Source of the DNA: Acanthacorydalis orientalis
Taxonomy: Eukaryota > Arthropoda > Insecta > Megaloptera > Corydalidae
Assembly (NCBI GenBank): GCA_034766995.1
Contig: CM068315.1
Location: 40,562,818 to 40,626,817, forward strand
DNA length: 64,000 nucleotides
Direction: 5' to 3'
In this document: piece after piece, positions 33,207 to 44,403 of the stretch
Position numbering within the stretch: the stretch's first letter is position 1
Layout: each line of letters starts with the position of its first letter
Made by a program: the position numbers and the translations under genes
The notes under the pieces: generated by a model
Told to the model about the DNA's origin: nothing
The model's database searches: none
Seen by the model: only the letters and a program-made list of their open reading frames with translations

Positions 33207-33917
33207 TACAGTCGAGGAGTGATCAAAAAGTATGATACTTGTACAAAAAAATATTTTTTTGAAGTAAAATACAAATTTCAATTAGTCTTCCCTCAAAAAA
33301 CTTCCTTTCTCCGCTTACCACGCACTTATTTCAACGTTCTCGCCATTTTTTAACCAGTATTGGAAGTCCTTCTTCGCGAGTGCCTTTAATTGGTAATCCG
33401 GAATTTTCTGAAAATGCTTCCCCTTCGTTAACATTTTCACTTTAACGAAGAGCCAGAAGTCGCACGGTACCAAATCTGGCAAATACGGTGGATGGGGATA
33501 CATCTGTACTGTACTGTAATTTTTTTATCCGACAAAAGTTGTAGCATTAGAAGCGTTGTGTAGCAAAGAGCGTTATCATGATAGAGGATCAAACCGTTTG
33601 TCTATTTCTCTGGTATTTTTCTCCGCACGTTTCGTAAACGTTTTAATACTATCTTATAATGTTCAGAAATCACTGTTGTCCCTTTAGGTACAAACTCTAT
33701 TCGTACAATTACATATAAAAACACAAGATATAAAAAGACAAGATTAAAAAAAATGTGTTCACAAAATCGTACCTCAATACTAACTGACCGAATAAATTGA
33801 AACCTGTTACATATTGTAAGGAGAGTTCAAAGATTAAATTACAGTATGGAAGTTCCGACTCTTTCAACTAAGTGGCGTTCTGTGGCGAAATTCACCGTAA
33901 TTTTTGACTACTCACTC

Positions 33918-33922
<5 letters not shown>
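33207..33922 (-). mobile_element. Mariner family C, deleted copy
   Basis: Termini gaggagtgatcaaaaagt (left) and, inverted, gaggagtgagtagtcaaaaa (right) bound about 715 bp. The minus strand carries the C-terminal half of an irritans-like transposase: YHDNA (about 33585), then PHPPYLPDLVPCDFWLFVK (33503 downward) and FQYWLKNGE. The N-terminal half is absent. Separated from A1 only by a (TA)n tract, and followed by another. Confidence 0.7.
33315..33660 (-). pseudogene. Mariner C transposase C-terminal remnant
   Basis: Visible are the second catalytic motif (H-D-N-A), the PPY-PDL-PCDFWLF signature containing the third catalytic Asp, and the terminal FQ.WLK region. Reading across 33500-33660 requires passing stops. 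The intact open part is 62 codons (33503-33315). Confidence 0.7.

Positions 33923-33957
<35 letters not shown>
33921..33957. repeat. (TA)n tract right of mariner C
   Basis: A pure TA run abutting the C right terminus. Confidence 0.95.
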
Positions 33958-33958
<1 letters not shown>

Positions 33959-34381
33959 CTTTTCAATTTTTTGATACTTATTTTTGAACACGTTTATAAT
34001 GAATTATCACAAAAAAAACGCTGAAACGAAAATTTTAAGTAATTTTAAATTTGATTAAACCTGAAAGTGAAATCATATAGCATCGTAATATTTTATCCAT
34101 CCTCGTATGTTAACAATGTAAAGTTAATTATAAACTGGAAACTAGTTTAACAATGTTTGCGTTTTACCAGAGTTGTTGAGTTTAGGTAACCTTGTATTGA
34201 AATATAGCTAATACCTTTTGTAATGAACATTACTTATCAGTAACATTTTACAATTTATGTATGTACATGCATACATGCAGACATATATATATATAATTTT
34301 AATTAACTGAAATAAGTTCTCTAAAATAATATTATATTTCCTCTTAGAGAATTACAAATTTCATTTTTCCTTACATATATA

Positions 34382-34383
<2 letters not shown>

Positions 34384-34443
<60 letters not shown>

Positions 34444-34456
34444 TATATATAAATAT

Positions 34457-34533
<77 letters not shown>
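34384..34533. repeat. (TA)n then (TAGA)n microsatellite
   Basis: TA units with AATA interruptions, ending in seven or so taga units. Confidence 0.95.
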
Positions 34534-34534
<1 letters not shown>

Positions 34535-34839
34535 GTACCTGATAAATTATTTTAAATATTTTTAAAGATATTAAATATATTATTTTTATCAAAATTGTTA
34601 TTCTTAGAAAACGTTTCATTTTATAATTTTGTTATCTGTTATTTCTAATAATTTTCTTATTCTGAATATAATTTATTTAATAATATACTAACATTTCACT
34701 AAATAAAACTACATACTTTTGAAGAATTAAAGAATGCAGATCTTCTATACAATTAATTACACCATTTGCGAATTATCACTCCATAGATTAAAAAAAAAAT
34801 TATGTAAATATTTAATAACAGAATATTGTGTACTTTGAT

Positions 34840-35150
34840 GCATTTCAATGACAATACCGTCATAACTGTATCGCCATTGAAATTGAAATAAGTCATCATC
34901 GAAGTTTGCATTAATAAATTACAAAATATTTTGATGAGATTTTTTATTTTGTGAGATGGTGAGTGAAAACTTATGTGTGAAAAATAAATTTGTGGTGGTC
35001 TGGAGATGACGGAACCGTCATCTCTATATTTGTAAGCCATAATCAAAATGTACAATAGTCAATAATTTTGATCAGATTTTTTATGGTTGTATGGTGTATG
35101 TAAAGAAAAAAGTAATTTTTGAAAGTGAATTCAATTAAAAATTAAGAATT
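34840..35150 (+). repeat. Dispersed repeat P, two tandem arms
   Basis: Two degenerate plus arms in direct order. One has tatcgccattgaaat and gagtgaaaacttatgtgtga. The next has gacggaaccgtcatc, aatagtcaataat, tttgatcag, and a matching end with gaaagtgaattca. Confidence 0.45.
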
Positions 35151-35779
35151 ATAACTGTAATAGAAATACTTGTATTTTAGTGCTCTGATGATAAAAGAAT
35201 CGCCTTTAAAATTTGAAAAAGATGTAATGAAAATTAAAAAGATTAAATTTTTGAATATTTTGATCAAAATTTTTTTTATAATGCATGCAGGGTGAACATT
35301 AATTTATCTATAACGTCATAAAAGTATTTTTTTACTAAAATACTGGAGCAAATTGATGAATTTAAAAATATTTCTAATTTATATGTTTTATTAATATTTT
35401 TTCTCTGTTTTTGTCCATTGGGCCACTTATTATTTTTATCAGTTATTTATCACAATCGGTTTTTGTTTGGTATTTACTTAACTATTAGACTACCCATAAA
35501 TAATTTTCGAGACCTTATATATGTATTTTCAAAGATCGTAGTTTATTTTTAAGTCATAAAATATCTAATCACATAATATGAACTCTTTCAAAATACATAG
35601 ATAAACGTTAAACGTGTTAGTAAATCATTTACAATCTATATGAAAATGACATAAGTGCCAACATTGAATCAAGAATGACACAAGAGAATTGATAAATATT
35701 GAAAGACATTGAAAAAAAGAAATTTAGTTTTTCAGTTATCTTCAGAAAATCTTTTGTTGAATCAGACACTCATGAATTG

Positions 35780-36060
35780 TTTTTGGATTATTCTTCCAAT
35801 TTTCCTTCACGAATGAATTCTTACTCTCTACAAACCATATAAAAAAATATCCGATCAAAGTATTTAATAACTGAATATCGATCATCATGAAGATTTTTCT
35901 ACATGTCAGCGCTATAAATATGATAGCATCGCCATCGTATATACATAAGCAACAATCAGTTAGTGAACATTTTTACCAGAAAAACAGTTTGTGGTTTTCG
36001 AAGAATGAACAGTCGTTAATGAAAATCAATTTGTTTGATCGAGTACCAATATTGGATTGG
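35780..36060. repeat. Dispersed repeat P, palindromic pair
   Basis: The minus arm has ttccttcacgaatgaattctt, ctctacaaacca, ataactgaatatcgatcat. The plus arm has cagcgctataaatatgatagcatcgccatcgta, ataagcaacaatcag, gtgaacattttta and gtttgtggttttcgaagaatg. Confidence 0.55.
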
Positions 36061-36369
36061 AATAAATGGATTTAATACTGAAGATTAATAATTTTATTTT
36101 TTTGGTTGGCTTCTTTGTTTTTAGTTATACAGTACTTTATCTATTTTCTTTAAGTTTATATTCAGTAGGTGAGAGATTTATTTCTTTAATTTATTTTCAT
36201 ATAAAGTATGTATATATGTTATTGGATAATATCAGAACTTGGATTAAAATCTATTGATTTGCAATCCACGAAGATATGAATATTTTTATTGCATCAACTC
36301 ATACAAATACGGCGATAAAAGACGAATTGAAAAATAAATATTTTTACTTATGAACCGTGTAAAGAAAAA

Positions 36370-36730
36370 GAAACACTAAATATTCAATATGACAATGAAG
36401 GAGCTAGAAGTTTTATAATGAATCCGTCAGATGTCTTTTACAGTAAGGCTTTTATTGGAATTAGTGAACGAACTCAACAAGCTGGTCATCAATATTGTAC
36501 GAGCTTAAACAGCTGCGCTCATACATATTAACGATTCCGGGCGACCTCATCACGTTACGTTTATAGATCCGTAAAATAGATAGCGAATAATAATATACAA
36601 TTCGAATAACATAAAATGACTAAAAGAGGAAAAAAAATACTTAAAACGTATGTGTATGCTAACAGAGACGCACTATACGTTAATAGCGTGTGTTTTGAAT
36701 GATTTATTCATCGGATGTTGAATAAAATTA
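36370..36730. other. Unassigned less AT-rich patch
   Basis: Moderately GC-richer block with cgattccgggcgacctcatcacg and a gcgctcata motif. No ORF of note and no repeat partner seen in the window. Confidence 0.25.
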
Positions 36731-36889
36731 AAGTTTAATGTAAGCTTCTTTGAAATAATAAAAACCTGTATCGAAGTTGTAAATGCTTTTTACATACTTG
36801 AATTTGTAGTCAAAGACAACAAACATTTAAATAATTTCCTACTAAATTTCACACTGATATTTTCATCTTGTATATTGAAAACAGCTTCA

Positions 36890-36893
<4 letters not shown>

Positions 36894-36961
<68 letters not shown>
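36894..36961. repeat. (TA)n microsatellite
   Basis: A pure run of about 68 bp. Confidence 0.95.
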
Positions 36962-36965
<4 letters not shown>

Positions 36966-37239
36966 GGAATCAATTTTAAATGTATAATTCGAAAAAGTTT
37001 ATTAACTGATAAAATTCATAATTTCAAAAACCGAATACAACATATTGATAAACAGAAAACGCTTAATTTAAATTTAGATTATGAATAATTAAAAGCTTTA
37101 ATCGATAGATACAGAAGCGCTATATTTCATAATTAATATCTGTACTTGTTGATCGAACATTTTATGAACTTTTCGTAAATAAATTTTACATTTTAGGATA
37201 GATTTTAATATGGCGAGACGAAATGGATAAAAGGTTGAT

Positions 37240-37272
37240 TTTGTATGTATGTATGTACGTACGTATGTATGC
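37240..37272. repeat. (GTAT)n/(GTAC)n microsatellite
   Basis: tatgtatgtatgtacgtacg followed by further gtat units. Confidence 0.9.
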
Positions 37273-38229
37273 ATTTAAAAAGGTATTCGTAAGCAAAACG
37301 AATAGTTTTTTGTAAGGTAAATCGTTGCTATCCGGAAGGTTACGAGCGGTCATAATAAGAGGTCATGAAGGTCAAATCCGATGTCCTAATCGTAGATGTT
37401 CGTGTTTTTTACAATTTTCAAAGCACAGTTCTGAATAATTCTTTATTGTGAACTAATACGTATTTTTCAACTATTTGCATTGTCTTTTCATTTGATAAAA
37501 GGGTGGAGGTAATAATTAAATTCACATGTAATGTTCGATCTTCTGAATTGTTTTAATTTTGATGTTATAAATTGCTATATCATTTATTTTTTGTGAATGA
37601 ATTTTTTCTCAATGCTAGCGAGAAAGTATACGGGACAGTTATAAAAATATACAAAGTAGGTGATTATTCAATTTGTAGAACGTCACTAAAAGTGAATGTT
37701 CAATAGATATTTCAAATAATGTACCACAAAAATTCTAGATTAAATATTTGCAAAATCTAATCATAGAAGTTAAATATTTGCAAAATCTAAAAAAACTTAT
37801 AATATGTATTTTATTGTAAAAAAACTACAACTTGACGAAATTACAAAGATTTAAAGAACCGTGACCAGAAGTAAAGAGTCATGGTAACCATCTCGGACGC
37901 TATTTTGTAAAAGCGTCTAAATATCCATTTGTTAAATTTATTTTTGTGTATATAGAAGATTGTAGCATTTTTTTATATAATTATCTAACACTTAATGAAC
38001 TTCTGGATTTCTTCCTAGAAGAAAAATGTTAGCATAAATGTTTGCATAGTCACTCTTGCACAGTATTAACAGACTGAAGGAAATTCTTTTCTGTCTCTAT
38101 TAGTTACCGTTGATGGGACATGGAAACGGTTAACACTCTTGTACCACGTGACCTGATTGATCATCTACATATCTGGGCTCTTTTAGTATATATGTTATAC
38201 TTCATATTGATCTATTAAGAGTTCTTGTC

Positions 38230-38232
<3 letters not shown>

Positions 38233-38264
<32 letters not shown>

Positions 38265-38320
38265 TATTTTATATATTATATATTTATTTTATTTATTTAT
38301 ATATATATATTATAAATCAT
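38233..38320. repeat. (TA)n with TTTA interruptions
   Basis: Compound AT tract. Confidence 0.9.
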
Positions 38321-38696
38321 TTAATAGGACAATAGACAGTCAAGAAGTATTGAGAATTATCACAATTTTGCAGACTCTATATTCTTCCATATCATAAATA
38401 TCATTCAGTCTTAGTGACGCAGCTGGACGATAATATGATTAAACTTGTATATATTGCAATTATTTTTTTTTTCAGAACAGAGTAGTCTAGAAAAAAATGA
38501 TGTAGAAGAATTTGGATAAAAAACTAACATAAAAAAGTACCTTGATTTTCTATGAGAAACTTTTACAAAAGCTATTAATATCATATAATATCAAGCGAGA
38601 TTGAACAAGCACCATTATCATTGAAAAAAATATTAAACATGATTAAGTATTATTTTCTGATTTCTTTAGTCATTTTGGGTCTTCTTCCCTATTTGG

Positions 38697-38813
38697 TGTC
38701 TTTTCCACTAGTAGTTTCGGTACTAGTGTCATCCTCAGATCTATGATGAAGATAGTTTAGAACATCTATCTGAGGATGGCACCCGTACCGAAACTAGTAG
38801 TGGAGAACAAACA
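38697..38813. repeat. Hairpin repeat family E, copy 1
   Basis: Arms 38697-38740 and 38767-38813 are inverted copies around ccactagtagtttcggta and its complement, with atcctcagat facing the short loop. It is followed by gaaagctaacaggac, ggggatcacaggtataaaa. The same order recurs near 50.3 kb. Confidence 0.7.
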
Positions 38814-38970
38814 CTAAGTTGATACAGAAGACGAAAGCTAACAGGACATCATATTAAGGGGATCACAGGTATAAAAATATATAATTATAATTATTAATAG
38901 GTATTCTACAATCATATTCAAACACTATTAAAAAGTTTTCACACTCATGAAGATTAGTTGACCTTGTATG

Positions 38971-38975
<5 letters not shown>

Positions 38976-39029
<54 letters not shown>

Positions 39030-39038
39030 GTATGTACT
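38976..39038. repeat. (TA)n then (TATG)n microsatellite
   Basis: A TA run followed by about five tatg units. Confidence 0.95.
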
Positions 39039-39207
39039 TTTTCTTTAAAAACATTCGATTATTTTCCAAGTGAATGCAATTAAACATACATCTTTATGAA
39101 ATGTGAAATTATATTTCTTTCACGGCTTTTTAATCTTTTCCGAAAGACATGAAAAAAAAAACTAAAAAACTTTTTTCATTATACTAGACACTGGCCGAAT
39201 GCCAAAC

Positions 39208-39614
39208 TCACTCAGCCGAAATCATTTCGCGATACTTCGTTCGTGATATGAACACATCAAAATCTAATAATGCTACATTTTCTTTTAAACAACGTCGACT
39301 TGTGTTAATAATAAAACGATCATGCGTGCAATTCACGAGAATCCGAGTGAGAGCCTCCGCGCCGTAGACGAAATCGCATCCGTCGATGAAAAATAACGTA
39401 TTATTGACATTGTCCGTCAGCGGGAGTACATACGTACGATGATTACGTCGCAGATATCCTCCAGTTGTGCTTTCGCGTGTTAGTTTTACAACGTAACCTC
39501 CAGATGGCGTGCCTGTTTGGTCGTATTGATTCCATCCAGATGACACGGTGGTGTGTATAGGTTTCTTTGAAACGTTATGATGGAATGAGTGAAAACCTCT
39601 CCTACAATTCACTT
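39208..39614 (-). pseudogene. Unrecognised coding-like segment with atypical codon use
   Basis: About 134 codons stay open on the minus strand and end at TGA. There is no ATG until near the end, and a TAA sits just before the first codon, so it is a fragment or an exon. It includes TVSSGWNQYDQTGTPSGGYV, RRNHRTYVLPLTDNVNNTLF and FIDGCDFVYGAEALTRILVN. Codons such as CGC, ACG, CTG, GCG and CTC are common, unlike the two host genes nearby. Upstream, DLAVNVFDLISEL is readable in another frame, behind a good acceptor (ttgttttcag). It may be an old acquired sequence, perhaps viral, or an exon. No family recognised. Confidence 0.4.
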
Positions 39615-39779
39615 ATCAAATCAAACACGTTAACTGCCAAGTCGACTGTAAATGACTGAAAACAAATACACGATCAATATTGTAAACACTCACATTGTTA
39701 CACATACAAAATTGATGTTGCTTGTATTTGAAAAGTCGTATTTTCATTATGCATGACGTCGATGGTAGAGTTTTTAACG

Positions 39780-39794
39780 TTTACATACATACAT

Positions 39795-39839
<45 letters not shown>

Positions 39840-39847
39840 TGCATATA
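39780..39847. repeat. (CATA)n then (TA)n left of the chimeric mariner
   Basis: catacatacacacatacat, then a TA run ending at the element's left terminus. Confidence 0.95.
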
Positions 39848-41170
39848 TACGTCGGTCGTTTGATAAGTTTGATAAAATTTTATGAAATGGCGCCACCATT
39901 CATTTGGTATCATCACGGCTATCAAGTGTCATTTTTCAAACTAGTATAGGCGAAATTTCAGCTAGAAACGACACTTTGTTCACGTTCTACAGATGTTTCA
40001 ATCGAACATTGTAGCATCTCCCGCAAAAATTGAAAAAACGAGCAGGCCTTTGCGTCGATTCGTCACCGTGGATGAAACAGATCAGCCACTACACAGACCT
40101 GAGTCGAAGTAGCAGTCAAAGCTGTGGACAACGACTGGTGAAAGTGCACCGAAGAAGGCAAAGACCGTTTTGTCAACTGTGAAGGTAAAGGCCACTGTTT
40201 TTTGCGATTCCCAAGGAATCATCCTGAACGACTACTTAACGAAAAGAAAAAACGATAACAGGAGCCTATTATGCAACATTATTGGATCATTTGAAAGAAC
40301 AGGACAAGATTTGAGCATGAAAAAGTGCTCTTTCACCAGGATGACGCGCCGTTCCATAAATCGAATTTTTAGAATTTGAAGAAGTTTGGGTTTACGTTGA
40401 AGCTTGATGCATAGATGCCGCACTCGTTGTCTGAAAAAAATAAGCTTGATCGCATTCCTTCGGTAGTTTCTTTGCTTCGACGCCTCAACAGAGAGCCTTT
40501 TTTAATCGGTTGATGACTGGCGATGAGAAATGGATCCTGTACGACATTGTCCGACGCAGACGAACGTGGAAACAAGTGAATGAAAAAGCAGAACCAGTCG
40601 CCAAAGCTGGCTTGCATCCGATGAAATTGTTGCTGTGCACTTGGTGGGTTTGCAAAGGTGATGTTTATTTTGAGCTGCTCCCACAAGGCGAAACGTTTAC
40701 TAAAAAGAAATATTGTCAACAACTAAAAAAAATGAACGCAGCAAATAAAGAAAAACGTCCGATCTGGCCAATCGCAAGGAGGTCATCTTCCACCACGACA
40801 ACGCAAAACCACATACAGAAAAACTGTCTCTACAAAAACTGTACCAGTTGAAATGGGAAATCATGTCGCATCCACCGTATTCTCCGGACATTGCGCCTTC
40901 GGATTATCATTTGTTCCAGTCGCTTCAGAATAGTTGAAACGGTAAAAAATTGACACTGTGGAGGCTGTCAAAAACCACCTCACTACCTTTTTTTGCCGAA
41001 AAACCGCGCAGCTTTTACGAACGAAGAATCCAGTAGCTGCCTGAGCGTTGGAAAATAATTGCAGAAAACGATAGTGAATACACAATAGATTAATAAAAGC
41101 ATTTACTGCGAAAAATAAGCGCCTGTGTTTCAATTTCAAATTGTGTATGAACTTTTGCACTGACCAATAT
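39848..41170 (+). mobile_element. Chimeric mariner: family A 5' part fused to family B 3' part
   Basis: The left end (tacgtcggtcgtttgataagt) and about 515 bp match family A, including the N-terminal deletion. At about 40364, just after tcccataaatcga of the HQDNAPSHKST region, the sequence changes to the middle of a different mariner (KFGFTLKLDA..., LSEKNKLDRI, RLMTGDEKWILYD). It then runs to a family-B right terminus, ttttgcactgaccaatat. The terminal inverted repeats of the two ends do not match, so it cannot be a normal element. Confidence 0.7.
40366..41085 (+). pseudogene. Family B mariner transposase remnant
   Basis: Encodes the catalytic half of a mariner transposase. TGDEKW (first Asp, about 40517) lies in an open stretch 40510-40851. 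After a frameshift come VIFHHDNAKPHT (second Asp), SHPPYSPDIAPSDYHLFQSL (third Asp), and a C-terminal LPERWK-like end. The 5' half is missing because of the chimeric junction. All three catalytic residues remain legible, but frameshifts and stops make it inactive. Confidence 0.8.
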
Positions 41171-41600
<430 letters not shown>

Positions 41601-42557
41601 TAAGTGTTTATTACATATGTTAAAATATATGCACATCTGTACAAATATGCGCTGTTTGTTATGAAGAAAACTGCGTAATAAATTTGAAAACAAGATGTAT
41701 TCTTAGAATAATGTCGATTTGTATTACTGTGGTACACAAACGCTCGGTATAAAACTAAAAATAATACGTATATAAATACACTGTTGCATATACATACACA
41801 GTATGTAATATATTTGGGTGATGTCGTATCAGTAATACCTTCAATTTTATAGGTGAAATGTAATTTTTATTTATGGGTGCATAAATAAAACGTACACGTA
41901 ACTCTCGACTTTTCAATTTCGAACGTAATCGTACCACAAATATATCTTCCTGTTGCAAAATTTTTATGAAACTGTAATGTTACATTTATGCTAGGAAATG
42001 TGTTTTTATAGTAATGTTCTATTAAAAAATATGTTGAGTATCTTTGAAAATGAATTATAGATTGGTTGAAAATGTATAACATTTTAAAAATAAAACTGAT
42101 TTCATTCACCGGTACAGTGATCTCCCTGAATATATATAAGTTCGCTATTTACCTCTTATAAAAACATTTCATACAAAAAGATGTTATTAAATTCATTCAT
42201 TAAAGATATATTCTTAATATTTGTCGTTTATTTACAAACAAGTTAGAAAATAAGCGAATATTTTAAAATAAATATAAAACTGACTAATTAATTTTTAAAA
42301 TAAGTACAGTAGGATATTTTTATAAACTCTATTGATTATATAAACAAAGATATCAAAGGAATAATATATGATGGGGGGATTGATTGGCCGGCTCTCATTG
42401 CTTTACCGTTTCAGTTGAAAAAAGCTTATTCTTTTTTTTACAAGCTAGTCTTCAAAAATCGCGACATATCTCTAATTTTTTTTAAAAAAAAACTTTAAAA
42501 ATCATTTTATCAGAACTGGACAAGTTTACGAAAACATTTACGGTAATTCAGAACAGT

Positions 42558-42634
42558 AACTACTAAGTAACAGTAATTTGCTTAGTAGTTTTCAGTGATT
42601 TACTGAGTAACAGTAAGTTACTTAGTAAATCACT
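42558..42634. repeat. Two adjacent hairpins
   Basis: AACTACTAAG (42558-42567) pairs perfectly with 42581-42590. Four bases on, AGTGATTTACTGAGTAAC (42594-42611) pairs with 42617-42634 at 17 of 18 positions. Both share a gtaacagtaa loop-side motif, so they look like a duplicated unit. It lies 40 bp left of the hAT element. Confidence 0.7.
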
Positions 42635-42679
42635 CTTCTGTGTGTAGTAGCGACACGAAATGGTCAGCATGATGTAAAT

Positions 42680-43052
42680 CAGTGTTCTTTAAATTGTGTT
42701 GCGTGGAAACCTGGTGTTCCACGCAACATCTTCGGTGGTTCTGCCAGTCAAAGTCGAAATTCGAAAGAATTTTAAAAGAAGAAACCCGAAAAGCTAAAAA
42801 TTAATAATAGTTAATTTATAATAATTTCTTTTATTTCTATAAATACCTATTATTATGCAGTGAAACTATATTTATGTGTACACATAACGACCCCGTTCAA
42901 TCAGATGTAAGTAAGAAAATTTGGTCATGTAAGGTGGATGATTTTCGAAACTTGTGAGGTTCACATCGAGTTTTTTGGGGATGGTAAAGGTTTCACAAAA
43001 AAAATATAATCTTAAGAGTTCCGTGAGATGACAAAGTTTGAACTTGACACTG
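42680..43052. mobile_element. Non-autonomous hAT transposon (MITE) with 8-bp target duplication
   Basis: 373 bp bounded by CAGTGTTCTTTAAATTGTGT at the left and, inverted, CAGTGTCAAGTTCAAACTTT at the right. Both sides carry the identical 8-bp direct repeat atgtaaat (42672-42679 and 43053-43060). CAGTG ends with an 8-bp duplication define hAT. A perfect 11-bp hairpin (42698-42708 with 42717-42727, gttgcgtggaa) lies near the left end. No transposase coding. Confidence 0.85.
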
Positions 43053-43124
43053 ATGTAAATGATGCAACAGTTGTCGATTCACAATACAGTTGTGACACTG
43101 TCTCAATTAATTTTCACGAATAAA

Positions 43125-43260
43125 TTATTTTCACACCCTACAAACCACAAGACATTCTTGTGATCAGAAATGTTCAATAAGTTATTATTGGTCATTTTTA
43201 ATTGTTGATTGTGTACAGTTTGATGACAATGAAATCATTTTCAGATTGCTAAAACATAGA
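43125..43260 (-). repeat. Dispersed repeat P, single minus arm
   Basis: Minus-oriented: tcacaccctacaaaccacaa, tgatcagaaatgttcaataagttattattggtcattttt, attgttgatt. Confidence 0.55.
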
Positions 43261-43639
43261 ACAATTTCATCAATTAAAATTAGAGATTTTATTATGAAAT
43301 CAGATAGTTTATAAGAATGTATCGTATTAATCATCAAAATATTTAACAAATACCATATTTTACTTTAAGTCTTTACTGATTTCAAAAATATTTAATTATA
43401 TAATGAAAATTTAAAGTTAAAATATAATTTACTGCACTTTAATAATTCTGTTAAGCTTAAAAATAATACGATATTTTTTAAAAAAGAACTGTAAATACTA
43501 AAAAATATATTTAATATGTTGTATATTTCGAGATACATATTGCCTTTCGAACATTCTGTATATATAATTCTTATCTTTCTTTGCAAAGTAACCTCAAAAT
43601 CTGTACAATATTTAATTCTAATTCTATTTCATATCCACG

Positions 43640-43980
43640 ACATACCTACAAAACGTGAGTCGTATGTTGAAAGCAGAAGCTTTGACAGGTTGTACAATTG
43701 CTTTAAACGCGACTTCATTTTAAAGTCACTTTAACTTGCCACGTTGTCAAGCACACGCACCGGTATGCGCGATATTTCCGAGGGAGTTGAAAAATAACAT
43801 TCCTGGGCGTTCATTAGGACGTTTCGCATGTGTAAACTTAGCCTTTAGTAGTGGATGTATGTCTACAAAGGATTACCGCAGGAATGTGAGACACGTCAAT
43901 CACATCGTTAAGTTGTATATTCTGGTTACTTGCGGTTGTTATTGTTCTTGTTGTGACCCGATACTTAGTATGAAATATTT
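43640..43980 (+). other. Less AT-rich segment with 111-codon ORF
   Basis: An open frame at 43736-44071 includes HAPVCAIFPRELKN and RSLGRFACVNLAFSSGCMS but runs into an AT-rich tail. Composition is raised from about 43640 to 43950. No homology recognised. It might be a repeat remnant or an untranslated exon. Confidence 0.25.
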
Positions 43981-44099
43981 CATCGTTTCGTCAAAATTAT
44001 ATTTAAAATATTTGAAATTTGTAGTAGTATTGACTCAAAATTTATATATATATATATATTCAATTTCATAAAAAGTATTGTAAAATGTATACCAATTGT

Positions 44100-44260
44100 G
44101 TAGATTTTTCTGTACTTTAGAGCACTGTTAGATACAATCACCTTTGAAATGCACATAAGAAATATTCAGAATTGTAAATAATTAATTATTAATCATTGCG
44201 TTCTGAATAAAAGTTATTATTGTGGGGAATGAAAATTTATTTATGAAACTAATGTATATA
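44100..44260 (+). repeat. Dispersed repeat P, single arm
   Basis: Plus-oriented: ttctgtactttagagcactg, tttgaaatgcacataag, a decayed core, and ggggaatgaaaatttatttatgaaa. Confidence 0.45.
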
Positions 44261-44403
44261 TATTAGAAAAAAATAATTAATAAAAAATGTTATAGTAAAT
44301 ACTCTTTACAAATTTAATTTTAATTTTTTTCACATCTATTTTTTAGTTATCGCTGTGCGTAGATTTTTTAATTTTTCAACACAGTTTCCACCGATTTTTA
44401 AAG

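Noticed and set aside
36066..36257. 63-codon hydrophobic ORF (FLVGFFVFSYTVLYLFSLSL)
   Set aside because: T-rich codons alone give such hydrophobic stretches in this DNA; no start context, homology or splice support.
40369..40722. 117-codon minus-strand ORF
   Set aside because: Antisense of the family B transposase core with TGDEKW on the plus strand.
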